A DNA stretch of 64,000 bases from Pseudomonas sp. 6D_7.1_Bac1 (GTDB lineage Bacteria > Pseudomonadota > Gammaproteobacteria > Pseudomonadales > Pseudomonadaceae). How positions within the stretch are numbered: the first letter of the stretch is position 1; each line of letters starts with the position of its first letter. The stretch covers positions 62,001 to 126,000 of the forward strand of contig NZ_JANLNW010000052.1 of the NCBI RefSeq assembly GCF_025465945.1, in the 5' to 3' direction. A program made the translations under genes and the position numbers. The notes under the pieces were generated by a model, which saw only the letters and a program-made list of their open reading frames with translations, did not search any database and was not told where the DNA came from. This document shows positions 45,194 through 53,567 of this stretch, one piece after another.

Positions 45194-45973
45194 TTATTTG
45201 CCGCTGTACAGATTCAGATCACCAAAGTGTTTCTTTTGAATGGTCGCGTAGGTGCCATCATCGTGTAACGCTTTGATACCTTTATCGAGAAGGGCTTTGA
45301 GCTCTTTGTTACCTTTCGAGATACCGACAGCCGTTTTGGCTGGCAGCAAAGGATCGTTGACCGGCTTGCTGACTTCGTAAGCAGCGCCTTGTGGCGACTT
45401 CAAAAAGCCCAGTTCGGCTTGCAGCATGTCCTGGATCGAGGCGTCCAGACGACCGGAAGTCAGGTCGGCGTAGACCTGGTCCTGGTTGGCGTAGGCCTGA
45501 GTGGTCACGCCAGCCTTGTCCAGCACGGCCTTGGCGTAGGCTTCCTGGATGGTGCCTTGCTCGTAGCCGACCTTTTTACCCTTGAGCGAGGCTACATCAG
45601 AAACGCCGGAGCCTTTCTTGTAGACCAGTGCGGTAGGGCCGGAGAACAGCTCGCTGGAGAAGTCGATGACTTTTTCGCGGGCTTCGGTGACGGTCATGGA
45701 AGAGATCACACCGTCGAATTTATTGGCCTTGAGGCCCGGAATCATGCCGTCGAAATCGCTTTCGACCCATTTGCACTTGACCTTCAGCTCGGCGCAGATC
45801 GCGTTGCCCAGATCGATATCGAAGCCCACCAGGCTGCCGTCGGCCGCTTTGGACTCGAACGGAGCGTAGGAAGGGTCAACACCAAAACGCAGTTCTTTGT
45901 ATTCCTTGGCCGTGGCTACACCTGCGGCCATGCACAACGCCAGTGCAGAAAGGGTCAGCAATGCTTTTTTCAT
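45194..45973 (-). CDS. aotJ: Basic amino acid periplasmic binding protein (AotJ/HisJ-like)
   Basis: 259 residues. Signal peptide MKKALLTLSALALCMAAGVATA. Family-3 solute-binding fold with LRFGVDPSYAPFESKAADGSLVGFDIDLGNAICAELKVKCKWVESDFDGMIPGL and SMTVTEAREKVIDFS. It captures arginine, ornithine or related basic amino acids in the periplasm for AotQM-P. First gene of the operon. Confidence 0.9.
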   Translation of the reverse strand: MKKALLTLSALALCMAAGVATAKEYKELRFGVDPSYAPFESKAADGSLVGFDIDLGNAICAELKVKCKWVESDFDGMIPGLKANKFDGVISSMTVTEAREKVIDFSSELFSGPTALVYKKGSGVSDVASLKGKKVGYEQGTIQEAYAKAVLDKAGVTTQAYANQDQVYADLTSGRLDASIQDMLQAELGFLKSPQGAAYEVSKPVNDPLLPAKTAVGISKGNKELKALLDKGIKALHDDGTYATIQKKHFGDLNLYSGK

Positions 45974-46214
45974 TATTCAATCCCTAAGAACCAATTTGAG
46001 CGCTTGTGGCGCGGAATTATTGTTACTGGAAAGCGTAAGACCTTATGAAAGTAGCAATTTCCGAACCAGAGTCCCGAACAAGCGTTTTAAAAGATGATTC
46101 AAGACACGTCTGGAGAGGAATCGTGCCCGAAAACGGGCGTGAGCAATTTGCCGCACCAAAGTAGAGCGATCCATGGCAAGGAAGCAAGCTCCATTGCCAC
46201 AGATCCCTATCGCA

Positions 46215-48665
46215 TTACTTGCCCGGCACCAGCGTCAGCCGCGTTTTGCCATACACCTTGTCGAAGTTCTGCGGTTGCATCGGCAAGCTCATGTATTGGC
46301 CTTTGAGCCACGGATCGATGCTGTCGATATAGTTCGGGCTGGCCGGGTTGCCGGATTGGCCGGTGCCGTTCTGGCCCATCAGCGGTTCGGCCTGGCCAAA
46401 GTCGACGATGAAGCGCATCGCCGGCACCAGTGTCACGTTGAAATCCTGACCCCAGGTGTAGGCGGCAGCGTTCAACGTGGTGTGGTCACCTCCGGCAGAC
46501 ATGGCACCGCGCACGGTCTGGCCGCGGGTGTTTTTCCATTCGTAGTGGTGCAGTTTGCCCCACTGCCAGGCTGTGTGATCGGCGCCCATCTGACGCTCGC
46601 CGGCAGTGATGGCGGCGGCCAGGCTGCGGGCAAGAATGGTCGGTTTGTCTTCTTTTTGTGGCGTGCGGATGTCATCCCAGAACGGACTGTCTTCGCGGCC
46701 GAGCAAATGGTCAGCCTGGGCCGAGTAGGACAGTTTGCCGTTGGCGACGAAGGCTTTCCACGTCGGGCCGGACTCGGGGCCGAGTTCGTCGAGGAAAATC
46801 TGCTTCATGCTTTCTTGCAGGAACAGCTCGTAAATCGCCGCGTCGGTCGAGGTCGGGCTGAGCTTGCCGTCAAACGCCATCAAGCGGCTGAACGCTTCAC
46901 GCGCTTTGCTGGCGTCAGCGGCGGGCAGTGCGTTGATCGCCTGTTTGAGCGGCTGGGACATGCCCGGCGCTTCAAACATCTTTTTCAGTTTGGCGGCGAA
47001 TAGCGTGGTCTGGTCATACTGCATGGCAATCATGCTGCGGCTGTCGTGCTTGCCGGCGCCCGCCAGTTCGGCGATGCGCTCGCTGCGTTCAGGTGCCGCC
47101 CAGGAATTGGACAACTGCATGCCGTAACCGTGGGGGATGACCCGTTGGTTGGCAGTACCGAGCCAGCCCTGGGCCGGGTCTTGGTCGTAGGGGTGGAGCA
47201 TCGGGTCGGCATAGCCGTCCCAGTCGTAACGGCCTTCCCACCCCGGCGATGGCAGCAAACCTTCGCCTTCACGGCGGTTCGGGAAGCGCCCGGTGACTTG
47301 CCAGCCGATGTGGCTGGCATCGGCGAACACCATGTTCAGCGCAATAGCGCGGATCTCACGGCTGGCGTCCGAGGCTTTCTCTACGGTCTGCGCACGGGAC
47401 AGGTCGAAGAAGGCGTCCAGGCTCTTGTCGTCCGTAAAGCTCGGCATCTGCAATGCCAGGCCGAAACCATTGCCCAGTGCATTGCCTTGGGCGCTGTTGA
47501 GCAGCGGGCCGTGGCGGGTTTCGTACACAGCTTCGCGAATCGGCCGCTGACCTTTGACGAAATAGGTTTCGTTGCGAACTATCACCGGTTGCCATTTGCC
47601 AGCGACTTCGTAGCTAAGGCCATTGTCTTGACGCTTGAGCTTTTCAAGGAACAGGTCCTGGTTGTCGCCCATGACGGCGGTCATGCTCCACGCCACCTTG
47701 CCGTTGAAACCGGCAAGGACCATCGGAATACCCGCGATGGAAACCCCGGCAGCCTGGTACTTCGGCGAACGGATCTGCACGTAGTTCCATAGCGACGGCA
47801 CGCCAATCGGGAATTGGCTGTCGCTGGCCAACAGGCTTTTGCCGCTGCGGCTGCGTTGCGGGGCAATCGCCCAGTTGCTTGAGGCCGTGGCGCCCAGCAA
47901 ATTTAACGTAGACAACTGGTCGCTGGCTTTGGTGAGTTCGGTCAGGCCCGGGATCGTACCGTTGAGCTTCACGCCTTTAAGCTTTTCGGCTTCGGCCAGT
48001 GGCAGTTTTTCATCGGGATAGGCGGGTGACAACCATGCGAGTTTGTCAGTGCTGACGGTCTGTGCCATCACCAGTGAGGATATTTCCTGCGGCAGGTTGG
48101 CCGACTGGCTGAAGTTCAACAGGCAGAAAATCAGCGCCGAGTCTTCCGGTTTCCAGTATTCCGGGTTGTAGCCAGTGGCGGCCAGGTCTGACGGTAACTT
48201 GTCGCGATAGCGGAACAGGTAGGCGTTGACCCCGCGTGCATAGACTTCAAAGAAGCGTTTCAGGCGTGGTGAGGAGGCTTTGTAGAGTTCGTCGGCGCTT
48301 TTCTTCAGGTTGACCGCACGCATGTAGCGGTCAGCATCCAGCATCTCTGCGCCGGACATCTCCGACAGGCGACCCTGGGCCAGCAGGCGCAGAGTGACCA
48401 TCTGGCTGATGCGATCACTGGCGTGTACGTAGCCGAGGGCGAACAGCGCATCGTGGAACGTGCTGCTTTCGATCAACGGCATGCCCATGGCATTGCGACG
48501 CACCGAAACGTTCTGCGCCAACCCTTTGAGCGGCTGCACGCCGGAGGTCGGTGGCAGGCTGTCCTGGGCATTCCAGGTCTGGCAACCGGTGAGGCTGAGC
48601 ACACTGGCCACTGCTGCGGCAACGCCTAACCGGGGAAGAAAAGATGTAAGGGCTGGCGAGGCCAT
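46215..48665 (-). CDS. quiP: Acyl-homoserine lactone acylase QuiP-like (penicillin acylase family)
   Basis: 816 residues. The signal ends in a lipobox-like LSLTGC (Cys28). The text is close to P. aeruginosa QuiP through most of its length ([63 protein letters not shown]). The N-terminal nucleophile is Ser262 in ATASSNW, which becomes the beta-subunit start after self-cleavage. Family activity is removal of the acyl chain from long-chain AHLs or other amides. Near the C-terminus it is shorter than PAO1 QuiP by roughly 30 residues. Confidence 0.88.
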   Translation of the reverse strand: MASPALTSFLPRLGVAAAVASVLSLTGCQTWNAQDSLPPTSGVQPLKGLAQNVSVRRNAMGMPLIESSTFHDALFALGYVHASDRISQMVTLRLLAQGRLSEMSGAEMLDADRYMRAVNLKKSADELYKASSPRLKRFFEVYARGVNAYLFRYRDKLPSDLAATGYNPEYWKPEDSALIFCLLNFSQSANLPQEISSLVMAQTVSTDKLAWLSPAYPDEKLPLAEAEKLKGVKLNGTIPGLTELTKASDQLSTLNLLGATASSNWAIAPQRSRSGKSLLASDSQFPIGVPSLWNYVQIRSPKYQAAGVSIAGIPMVLAGFNGKVAWSMTAVMGDNQDLFLEKLKRQDNGLSYEVAGKWQPVIVRNETYFVKGQRPIREAVYETRHGPLLNSAQGNALGNGFGLALQMPSFTDDKSLDAFFDLSRAQTVEKASDASREIRAIALNMVFADASHIGWQVTGRFPNRREGEGLLPSPGWEGRYDWDGYADPMLHPYDQDPAQGWLGTANQRVIPHGYGMQLSNSWAAPERSERIAELAGAGKHDSRSMIAMQYDQTTLFAAKLKKMFEAPGMSQPLKQAINALPAADASKAREAFSRLMAFDGKLSPTSTDAAIYELFLQESMKQIFLDELGPESGPTWKAFVANGKLSYSAQADHLLGREDSPFWDDIRTPQKEDKPTILARSLAAAITAGERQMGADHTAWQWGKLHHYEWKNTRGQTVRGAMSAGGDHTTLNAAAYTWGQDFNVTLVPAMRFIVDFGQAEPLMGQNGTGQSGNPASPNYIDSIDPWLKGQYMSLPMQPQNFDKVYGKTRLTLVPGK

Positions 48666-49038
48666 GGCAAAGCTCCTGCGGGGGTCGTACCGATAAAGGC
48701 GCTACGTTAGAGAGCAGGAGAAGGCCGCGCAAGCGGGGGGCAATCTTATTTCAAGGTATGTCCGATAAATCACAGAAATTGACGCTTGTGGCGAGGGGGC
48801 TTGCCCTAATGCGGATCAGTTAAGCCAAATACTGAACCTGTGGCGAGGGAGCTTGCTCCCGCTGGGGCGCGAAGCGGCCCTGAAAATGGGACTGCTACGC
48901 AGTCCAGCGGGAGCAAGCTCCCTCGCCACAGGGGACTGCACTGTTTTCAGGGGATTGGCGTTCACGATGACTTGCCTGGAGCAAGAACTGATGCTCAAGT
49001 GTGGAAAATTCAATGACCTGTGCAAGAGAAAACTCGCC
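48666..49038. other. 373-bp intergenic region with REP elements
   Basis: Promoter area of quiP (minus) and of the isochorismatase-like gene (plus). Contains a single REP half at 48788-48806 (GTGGCGAGGGGGCTTGCC) and the REPIN 48837-48932. No supported gene. Confidence 0.55.
48837..48932. repeat. REPIN, GAGGGAGCTTGCTCCC type
   Basis: Perfect 29-bp arms at 48837-48865 and 48904-48932, enclosing 38 bases; a family distinct from the GAGCCTGCTC elements. Confidence 0.92.
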
Positions 49039-49587
49039 ATGGAACTTCAGGCTAACGCAGCGCTTATCCTTATCGATCAGCAAAAAGGCATTCACCACCC
49101 CAAACTCGGACCACGCAACAATCCAGGCGCCGAGGAGCGCATAGCTGAGCTGCTGAGCGAATGGAGGCGAATGGCGCGACCAGTGATTCATGTGCAGCAC
49201 TTGTCCCGCTCGCCGGAATCCGTGTTCTGGCCGCAGCAGTCGGGAGTCGAGTTTCAGGAACGGTTCGAACCGTTATCGGGTGAGTGCGTGATCCAGAAAC
49301 AGGTCCCCGATGCATTCTGTGGGACGACGCTTGCGGCAAATTTGCGTGAGGCGGGGATCGAACAACTGATCATTGTCGGCGTGGCGACCCACAACTCGGT
49401 CGAGTCCACGGCGCGTACGGCGGGCAATCTGGGGTTTGAAACCTGGGTCGTGGAGGACGCCTGCTACACCTTCGACAAGGTCGACTTCTTCGGCAAGATG
49501 CATTCGGCGCAAGAGGTGCATGCCATGTCGCTGGGTAATCTGCACGGGGAATATGCAACGGTGATCCGCACCGCACAAATTCTGTAG
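49039..49587 (+). CDS. Isochorismatase-fold hydrolase with Ser at the usual Cys position
   Basis: 182 residues from ATG 49039. ALILIDQQKGIHHPKLGPRNNP gives the first catalytic Asp, and QVPDAFCGTTLAANLREAGIEQLIIVGVATHNSVESTARTAGNLGF the Lys and the nucleophile site. Where cysteine hydrolases read ATxxCVxxTA this protein reads ATHNSVESTA, so Cys is replaced by Ser. It may be a serine variant or act like true isochorismatases, which need no Cys. A perfect 10-bp hairpin (49582-49606) overlaps the stop codon. Confidence 0.82.
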   Translation: MELQANAALILIDQQKGIHHPKLGPRNNPGAEERIAELLSEWRRMARPVIHVQHLSRSPESVFWPQQSGVEFQERFEPLSGECVIQKQVPDAFCGTTLAANLREAGIEQLIIVGVATHNSVESTARTAGNLGFETWVVEDACYTFDKVDFFGKMHSAQEVHAMSLGNLHGEYATVIRTAQIL

Positions 49588-49628
49588 GCGCACGGGGCGC
49601 CTACAGGGGGATGCGTTGGGCTAACGCA

Positions 49629-49838
49629 TCAAGCGCCGTGGCACTTCTTGAATTTCTTGCCATTGCCGCATGGGCAAGGGTCGTTGCGGCCGACGTCTTT
49701 CAACGCGTTGCGCACCGGTTCCTGGTGAGCGTGGCCGCAGTTCGGACCGTGAACATGGCCATGGTCGTGATCATGGTGGTCGTGATGGTCATGATCGTGG
49801 TTGCAGTCAGGGCCATGGACATGGGGTTGTTGGGTCAT
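49629..49838 (-). CDS. Histidine-rich SEC-C motif protein
   Basis: 69 residues. Residues 5-37 hold about 18 His and 7 Asp ([19 protein letters not shown] style), a metal-binding stretch. The end is a SEC-C zinc motif, [18 protein letters not shown]. It starts 6 bases after the lipoprotein gene that precedes it on the minus strand. Possible role: zinc or nickel binding/storage or delivery; unproven. Confidence 0.82.
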   Translation of the reverse strand: MTQQPHVHGPDCNHDHDHHDHHDHDHGHVHGPNCGHAHQEPVRNALKDVGRNDPCPCGNGKKFKKCHGA

Positions 49839-49843
49839 CGAGG

Positions 49844-50329
49844 TTACTCCGGAATTAAATCGCCGGGAATTATCTCGCCATAATGGGCCAGGTGCACGTC
49901 ATTGCCGATGAATATCCCGGTTTCAAGCGTGCCTTCCAGGTAATAGGGGATCGGTTGGTCGGGTTTCTTCAACAATTTCACCACCTCGCGCAGGTGTTGC
50001 CAGAGGTTGGTACGTATCGGCACCTGGAAATAGCCGCTGCTTTTCGGGTCGACGGTGAACCATTTGCTGGACTCGCCTTCGGCCAGCAGAAACTCGCTTA
50101 AATGAATCCGGTACACCAGGCCGCGAACGGTAAGGTCGGAGTCGTTGGGGTTGTTGACGCGAAAATACAGCATGAATCTTTGTTCAAGGAGTCTGGCGCG
50201 CACCACTTCGACTTTGAGCAGATGGACTTGCGGGTCGAGGGTGTTGTCAGCGAACCAGGACGCGCAGCCACTGAGCCCCAGGGCCATGAGCAGGCTGAAT
50301 GTCCTTAGTGCGCGCCACTCGCTGAGCAT
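49844..50329 (-). CDS. LEA type 2 (WHy-domain) lipoprotein
   Basis: 161 residues. Lipobox ALGLSGC (Cys22). The mature part [53 protein letters not shown] is the LEA14/WHy beta-sandwich pattern with its NPN turn. A stress-linked outer-membrane lipoprotein by analogy; function unknown. Confidence 0.85.
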   Translation of the reverse strand: MLSEWRALRTFSLLMALGLSGCASWFADNTLDPQVHLLKVEVVRARLLEQRFMLYFRVNNPNDSDLTVRGLVYRIHLSEFLLAEGESSKWFTVDPKSSGYFQVPIRTNLWQHLREVVKLLKKPDQPIPYYLEGTLETGIFIGNDVHLAHYGEIIPGDLIPE

Positions 50330-50375
50330 GGTGTGACCCCTTTACACGCTGGAAGATCGTAGGTGTCGGCAGTTC

Positions 50376-50849
50376 CTAACCGAAATACCCCGAACAGCAC
50401 TTCTTGAATTTCTGCCCGCTGGCACAGGGGCATGCATCATTGCGGCCGGCCTTGAGCTGCACAGTCGGGTCGATGAAGTACCAGCGACCGGCGTTCTGCA
50501 CAAAGGACGAACGTTCGCGGTGGCTGTGTTCGCCGGTGCTGTCGTGCCAGCGTGCGGTGAAGGTGACGAACGCATGTTCGGGCTGGCCGCCGAATACCTC
50601 GGAACTTTCCACCTCAAGGCCAAGCCAGGTGCTTTGCGCGCTCCAGTCGCTGATCGACTGGCGATCCAGACCCGCCTGTTGGGCGGGCAGGGTGGTGGCC
50701 ACCAGATAGTCGATCAGGCCCAGCACATAGGCGCTGTAGCGCGAACGCATCAAGGCTTCGGCGCAAGGCACGGGGTGACCGGCGTGATAGTGACCGCAGC
50801 AGGCATCCAGCGGGGTACCACTGCCGCACGGGCAAATGGACGTACTCAT
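50376..50849 (-). CDS. YchJ family SEC-C protein
   Basis: 157 residues from the ATG giving [19 protein letters not shown]. An N-terminal SEC-C zinc motif, the YchJ middle ([50 protein letters not shown]2-like) and a second SEC-C motif [19 protein letters not shown]. Four bases separate it from the DUF6231 gene upstream. Role unknown. Confidence 0.9.
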   Translation of the reverse strand: MSTSICPCGSGTPLDACCGHYHAGHPVPCAEALMRSRYSAYVLGLIDYLVATTLPAQQAGLDRQSISDWSAQSTWLGLEVESSEVFGGQPEHAFVTFTARWHDSTGEHSHRERSSFVQNAGRWYFIDPTVQLKAGRNDACPCASGQKFKKCCSGYFG

Positions 50850-50853
50850 CGTG

Positions 50854-51351
50854 TTACCACCAGTATTTTCCGAAGTTTTCCGGATTGGCCCAGAACCGTG
50901 AATTGAGCCAGTCAGGGACTTGTTTATAGTCAAGCAGATCGTAGGTGAACAGTGTCAGGACCTGTTCATCACGCTGAAAGCGTTCGCTGGCTTGCAGTGC
51001 CAGGGAAAAGAAGTCGGTTTCCTGCCAGCCGCAGGCTTTCAGATCCGCAAGCACGGCAATGCGGCTGGCGTTGAGGTTGCGAATCCCGCCGAGCAGGTTC
51101 AGGCCATCGCGCTTGGGCAGATGCTCAAGGCAATCGAGTGCCAGCGCCAGGTCAAAGCGCTGGGCCGCGAACTCGGCCGGTAGCGGACCGGGTGCGACTT
51201 GCGCGACAGAGGTGTCCGGGTGCGCGAGCTTGAAGGTTTCCAGCGCCGGGAAGTCGCTGGCGCCGATCAGCAACAGACGTTGTGGCGCATAACGATCGAG
51301 CAAGGCAGCGAGTGCTTGCTGGGGCGTGCGCGAAGAAATACCTGCGGTCAT
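50854..51351 (-). CDS. DUF6231-type protein with methyltransferase-like fold
   Basis: 165 residues. [16 protein letters not shown] and [29 protein letters not shown] resemble a Rossmann methyltransferase core, but the usual GxGxG is reduced to IGASD. The end ([34 protein letters not shown]) is distinctive. Found in Pseudomonas next to ychJ-like genes; enzymatic activity uncertain. Confidence 0.75.
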   Translation of the reverse strand: MTAGISSRTPQQALAALLDRYAPQRLLLIGASDFPALETFKLAHPDTSVAQVAPGPLPAEFAAQRFDLALALDCLEHLPKRDGLNLLGGIRNLNASRIAVLADLKACGWQETDFFSLALQASERFQRDEQVLTLFTYDLLDYKQVPDWLNSRFWANPENFGKYWW

Positions 51352-51531
51352 CGAAGATCCTCAATCAGATAGGCGAAGACTAGCCTGCCCCGGCGTCAGG
51401 GCCTAGAGCCGTTTTGCGTCAGAGGTCCGGATCCCTCCGTGAAGTTCAGAAGAATTTTCGCCGGCCTCTGGCTTATTCCTTGCAGAAGTCGGTACTGTGC
51501 GCGCAAAGAACAATGATCTGCGGGGGCGTAC

Positions 51532-51810
51532 ATGAAGGTGCTTTGGGGCTTGGGGAAGTGTTTGACCCTGTTGTTCTGGCTGGTAATGCTGGTCAATCTG
51601 ATCAGCCCGTTGATCAGTCCGTTTCATCTGATGGTCAATCTGCTCGGTTGCCTGCTGCTGATGACCCATTTTGTGGAACTGGTGCTCTATAACCGCAACC
51701 TCAACGAGCGGGCTCATCCGTGGCGTGATCGCTTGCAGATCCTCGTCGTCGGTATCTTCCATTTGCAATCCATTGCGACCCCTTCAGCTGCGGAGGTCCG
51801 CCATGCGTAA
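51532..51810 (+). CDS. DUF1145 membrane protein
   Basis: 92 residues. LTLLFWLVMLVNLI and LMVNLLGCLLLMTHFVELVLY are two membrane segments in the DUF1145 order. Unknown role. Its stop overlaps the start of the collagen-like gene by 8 bases. Confidence 0.85.
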   Translation: MKVLWGLGKCLTLLFWLVMLVNLISPLISPFHLMVNLLGCLLLMTHFVELVLYNRNLNERAHPWRDRLQILVVGIFHLQSIATPSAAEVRHA

Positions 51811-52561
51811 GCTCTGCCTGCTCGCGGTCTTGATCAGCCCTTTGGCGATGGCTCAGGTGGTCACCGTCGAGACCAACTCATTGCTGCGTTTGCCCAATAC
51901 CGCCAGCACCTTGCAGCTGGAGCGCCTGGAAGTCGCCGACTATGGCACGCTGCTGATCCCCTCCAATGTGACCGAACTGAGCGTTGGCGAGTTGCGCCTG
52001 GGGCGTGAGGCGCGGATCGCTATCGTCCCCAGCGAGCAAAGCCTGGAACTGAAGATCAGTCGTGCACAGCTTTCCAGCGGCAGTCAGATCACCTCTCGAG
52101 GCGCACCGGGGACCTACCTCAAGGCTGCTCGCGCCGGGCGAAACCTGAACGTGCGGATTGCTTCGCTGAACGCTCCCGAGTTGTCGGTAGATGCACGCGG
52201 TGGAGCTGGTGCGCCGGGTTACGTGGGGCTCGATGGGGCTAACGGTGAGGAACCGGGCTGCACCTGGGGCCAGGCCGGGCGTGGGTCTGATGGCGATAAT
52301 GGTGGCGATGGTCATGCCGGGGCACCGGGTGCGCAGGTGCGTGTGCAATTGCCGCGTGATTACCCGGCGCAGCAGATCAAGGTGTTGGTCGACGGTGGCG
52401 CCGGTGGCGTGGCCGGTGCCGGTGGCAAGCCGGGTGCGGGCGGCAAGGCCAAGGGCTGTTTTGTTTACAGTACCGACGGCGGCAAAAGCGGTCGAGCGGG
52501 TGCACAAGGTCAGCCAGGCCCTGCCGGAGCGGCAGGTGCGGTGACGGTGCAGCGGTTGTAA
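51803..52561 (+). CDS. Secreted collagen-like glycine-rich protein
   Basis: 252 residues from ATG 51803, with GGAGG before it. Signal peptide MRKLCLLAVLISPLAMA. The N-terminal half is beta-rich (TSTLQLERLEV... repeated short strands). The C-terminal half (residues ~130-250) has dense G-x-x repeats such as GAGAPGYVGLDGANGEEPG and GKSGRAGAQGQPGPAG, broken by a beta segment (VRVQLPRDYPAQQIKVLVDGG), and two cysteines. It may form a triple-helix-like or elongated surface structure. No exact family assigned. Confidence 0.75.
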   Translation: MRKLCLLAVLISPLAMAQVVTVETNSLLRLPNTASTLQLERLEVADYGTLLIPSNVTELSVGELRLGREARIAIVPSEQSLELKISRAQLSSGSQITSRGAPGTYLKAARAGRNLNVRIASLNAPELSVDARGGAGAPGYVGLDGANGEEPGCTWGQAGRGSDGDNGGDGHAGAPGAQVRVQLPRDYPAQQIKVLVDGGAGGVAGAGGKPGAGGKAKGCFVYSTDGGKSGRAGAQGQPGPAGAAGAVTVQRL

Positions 52562-52578
52562 AGACTGGCGAGTAACCC

Positions 52579-52710
52579 TGTGGCGAGGGAGCTTGCTCCC
52601 GCTCGGCCGCGAAGCGGTCGTAATCCGGCAAACGCGCTCCACCTGAATATTCGTGGCGACTGATATCAGGGTCGCTTCGCAACCCAACGGGGGCAAGCCC
52701 CCTCGCCACA
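52579..52710. repeat. Imperfect REPIN, GAGGGAGCTTGC type
   Basis: Arms 52579-52600 and 52689-52710 match over 22 bp with two differences, so it is older or decayed relative to the copy at 48837. Confidence 0.85.
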
Positions 52711-52735
52711 AAAGCCCTCCGGAACAGAGTTATCC

Positions 52736-53200
52736 CTAGAACATCGGCCGAGCTGAAGCCACTGCCACCAGCAACAACCCCAGCAGCAGATTGATGCCTA
52801 CCAGGCGCCGAATCGTGCCCAGGGTCGCCGCACCCGTCGGCCAGTCCTCGGCCAGCACCGCGTTACGCAACTGCGGCAGCTTCAACGCCTGAATGCGGAT
52901 AAACAGCGCAGTCATCACCAGATACAGCCCCATCATGATCTGCACATAACGCGGCGCGGTTTCAAAACCGCTGAAGCGCAGATGAATCAGTCCGACGCCA
53001 CTGATCGGCAAGATCACCACGGCGATCCAGACCCAGACAAAAAAACGTTGAAACACTTCTACCCACAGCCTGAGTCGCGCAGGCCCTTCAAGTGCCTTCA
53101 TCGCCGCGGGGCGCAGGACCATCCAGGCGAAAAACATGCCGCCGACCCAGATCAGGGCGGCCAGTACATGCAGGGTGTAAATGAGGGCGAAAGGTGTCAT
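52736..53200 (-). CDS. CopD family membrane protein
   Basis: 154 residues, four membrane segments. YTLHVLAALIWVGGMFFAWMVLRPAA matches the CopD/DUF2214-like start with conserved His and Trp. Members work in copper handling or as heme-related integral proteins; no copper gene is adjacent, so the role is open. Confidence 0.82.
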   Translation of the reverse strand: MTPFALIYTLHVLAALIWVGGMFFAWMVLRPAAMKALEGPARLRLWVEVFQRFFVWVWIAVVILPISGVGLIHLRFSGFETAPRYVQIMMGLYLVMTALFIRIQALKLPQLRNAVLAEDWPTGAATLGTIRRLVGINLLLGLLLVAVASARPMF

Positions 53201-53256
53201 CGGGGTACTCCGTTCTGCGCGGGATTAATTAGCGGGGTATGATAGCGGTCGATCTA

Positions 53257-53522
53257 GGGGGCGTTCTCAATTAGTTTCCACACCGCGCCGAGTCTGCTGC
53301 TGTGCAGGGCAAGGCGCGAGAAGCGTGGTTTGGTCATTCCAAATAAGCTTCGAGCAACGCAGCCCTGCACAGCAGCAGGCCCGGCCCTTCGGGTTGTGCC
53401 TTAAAGCGGGCCAGGCTGCGTTGCAGGCCTTGGAAAGGGAGCAACCATTCCCAGCGGCCTGCGCCTTGCCTGGCCCGCTTTAAGGCGACAACGCGGCGGG
53501 GAAACTAATTGAGAACGCCCCC
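53257..53522. mobile_element. MITE-like element with perfect 23-bp terminal inverted repeats
   Basis: 266 bp. Ends 53257-53279 and 53500-53522 are perfect reverse complements beginning GGGGGCGTTCTCAATTAG. Inside are two further perfect hairpins: 17-bp arms 53294-53310/53362-53378 (CTGCTGCTGTGCAGGGC) and 19-bp arms 53398-53416/53468-53486 (GCCTTAAAGCGGGCCAGGC). There is no coding capacity. A target-site duplication is not clear (flanks CTA and TTA). This is a non-autonomous transposable or REP-like structured element. Confidence 0.75.
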
Positions 53523-53529
53523 TTAACCA

Positions 53530-53545
53530 CTGAAAATTTACCCAG
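53530..53545 (+). promoter_or_regulatory. Possible LexA box upstream of dinG
   Basis: CTGAAAATTTACCCAG fits CTG-N10-CAG, 22 bases before the dinG ATG. The middle is less alternating than the recA and dinB boxes. Confidence 0.45.
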
Positions 53546-53567
53546 CGTTTTTTGCGCCCGACAATCC

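Larger units (their letters stand above)
53201..53567. other. 367-bp region holding a MITE-like element and the dinG promoter
   Basis: No gene. 53257-53522 is the repeat element listed separately; 53523-53567 is left for the dinG promoter and SOS-box-like site. Confidence 0.6.

Noticed and set aside
46150..46205. REP-like text GGCAAGGAAGCAAGCTCCATTGCCACAG after quiP
   Set aside because: Only a degenerate half-palindrome without a partner arm.
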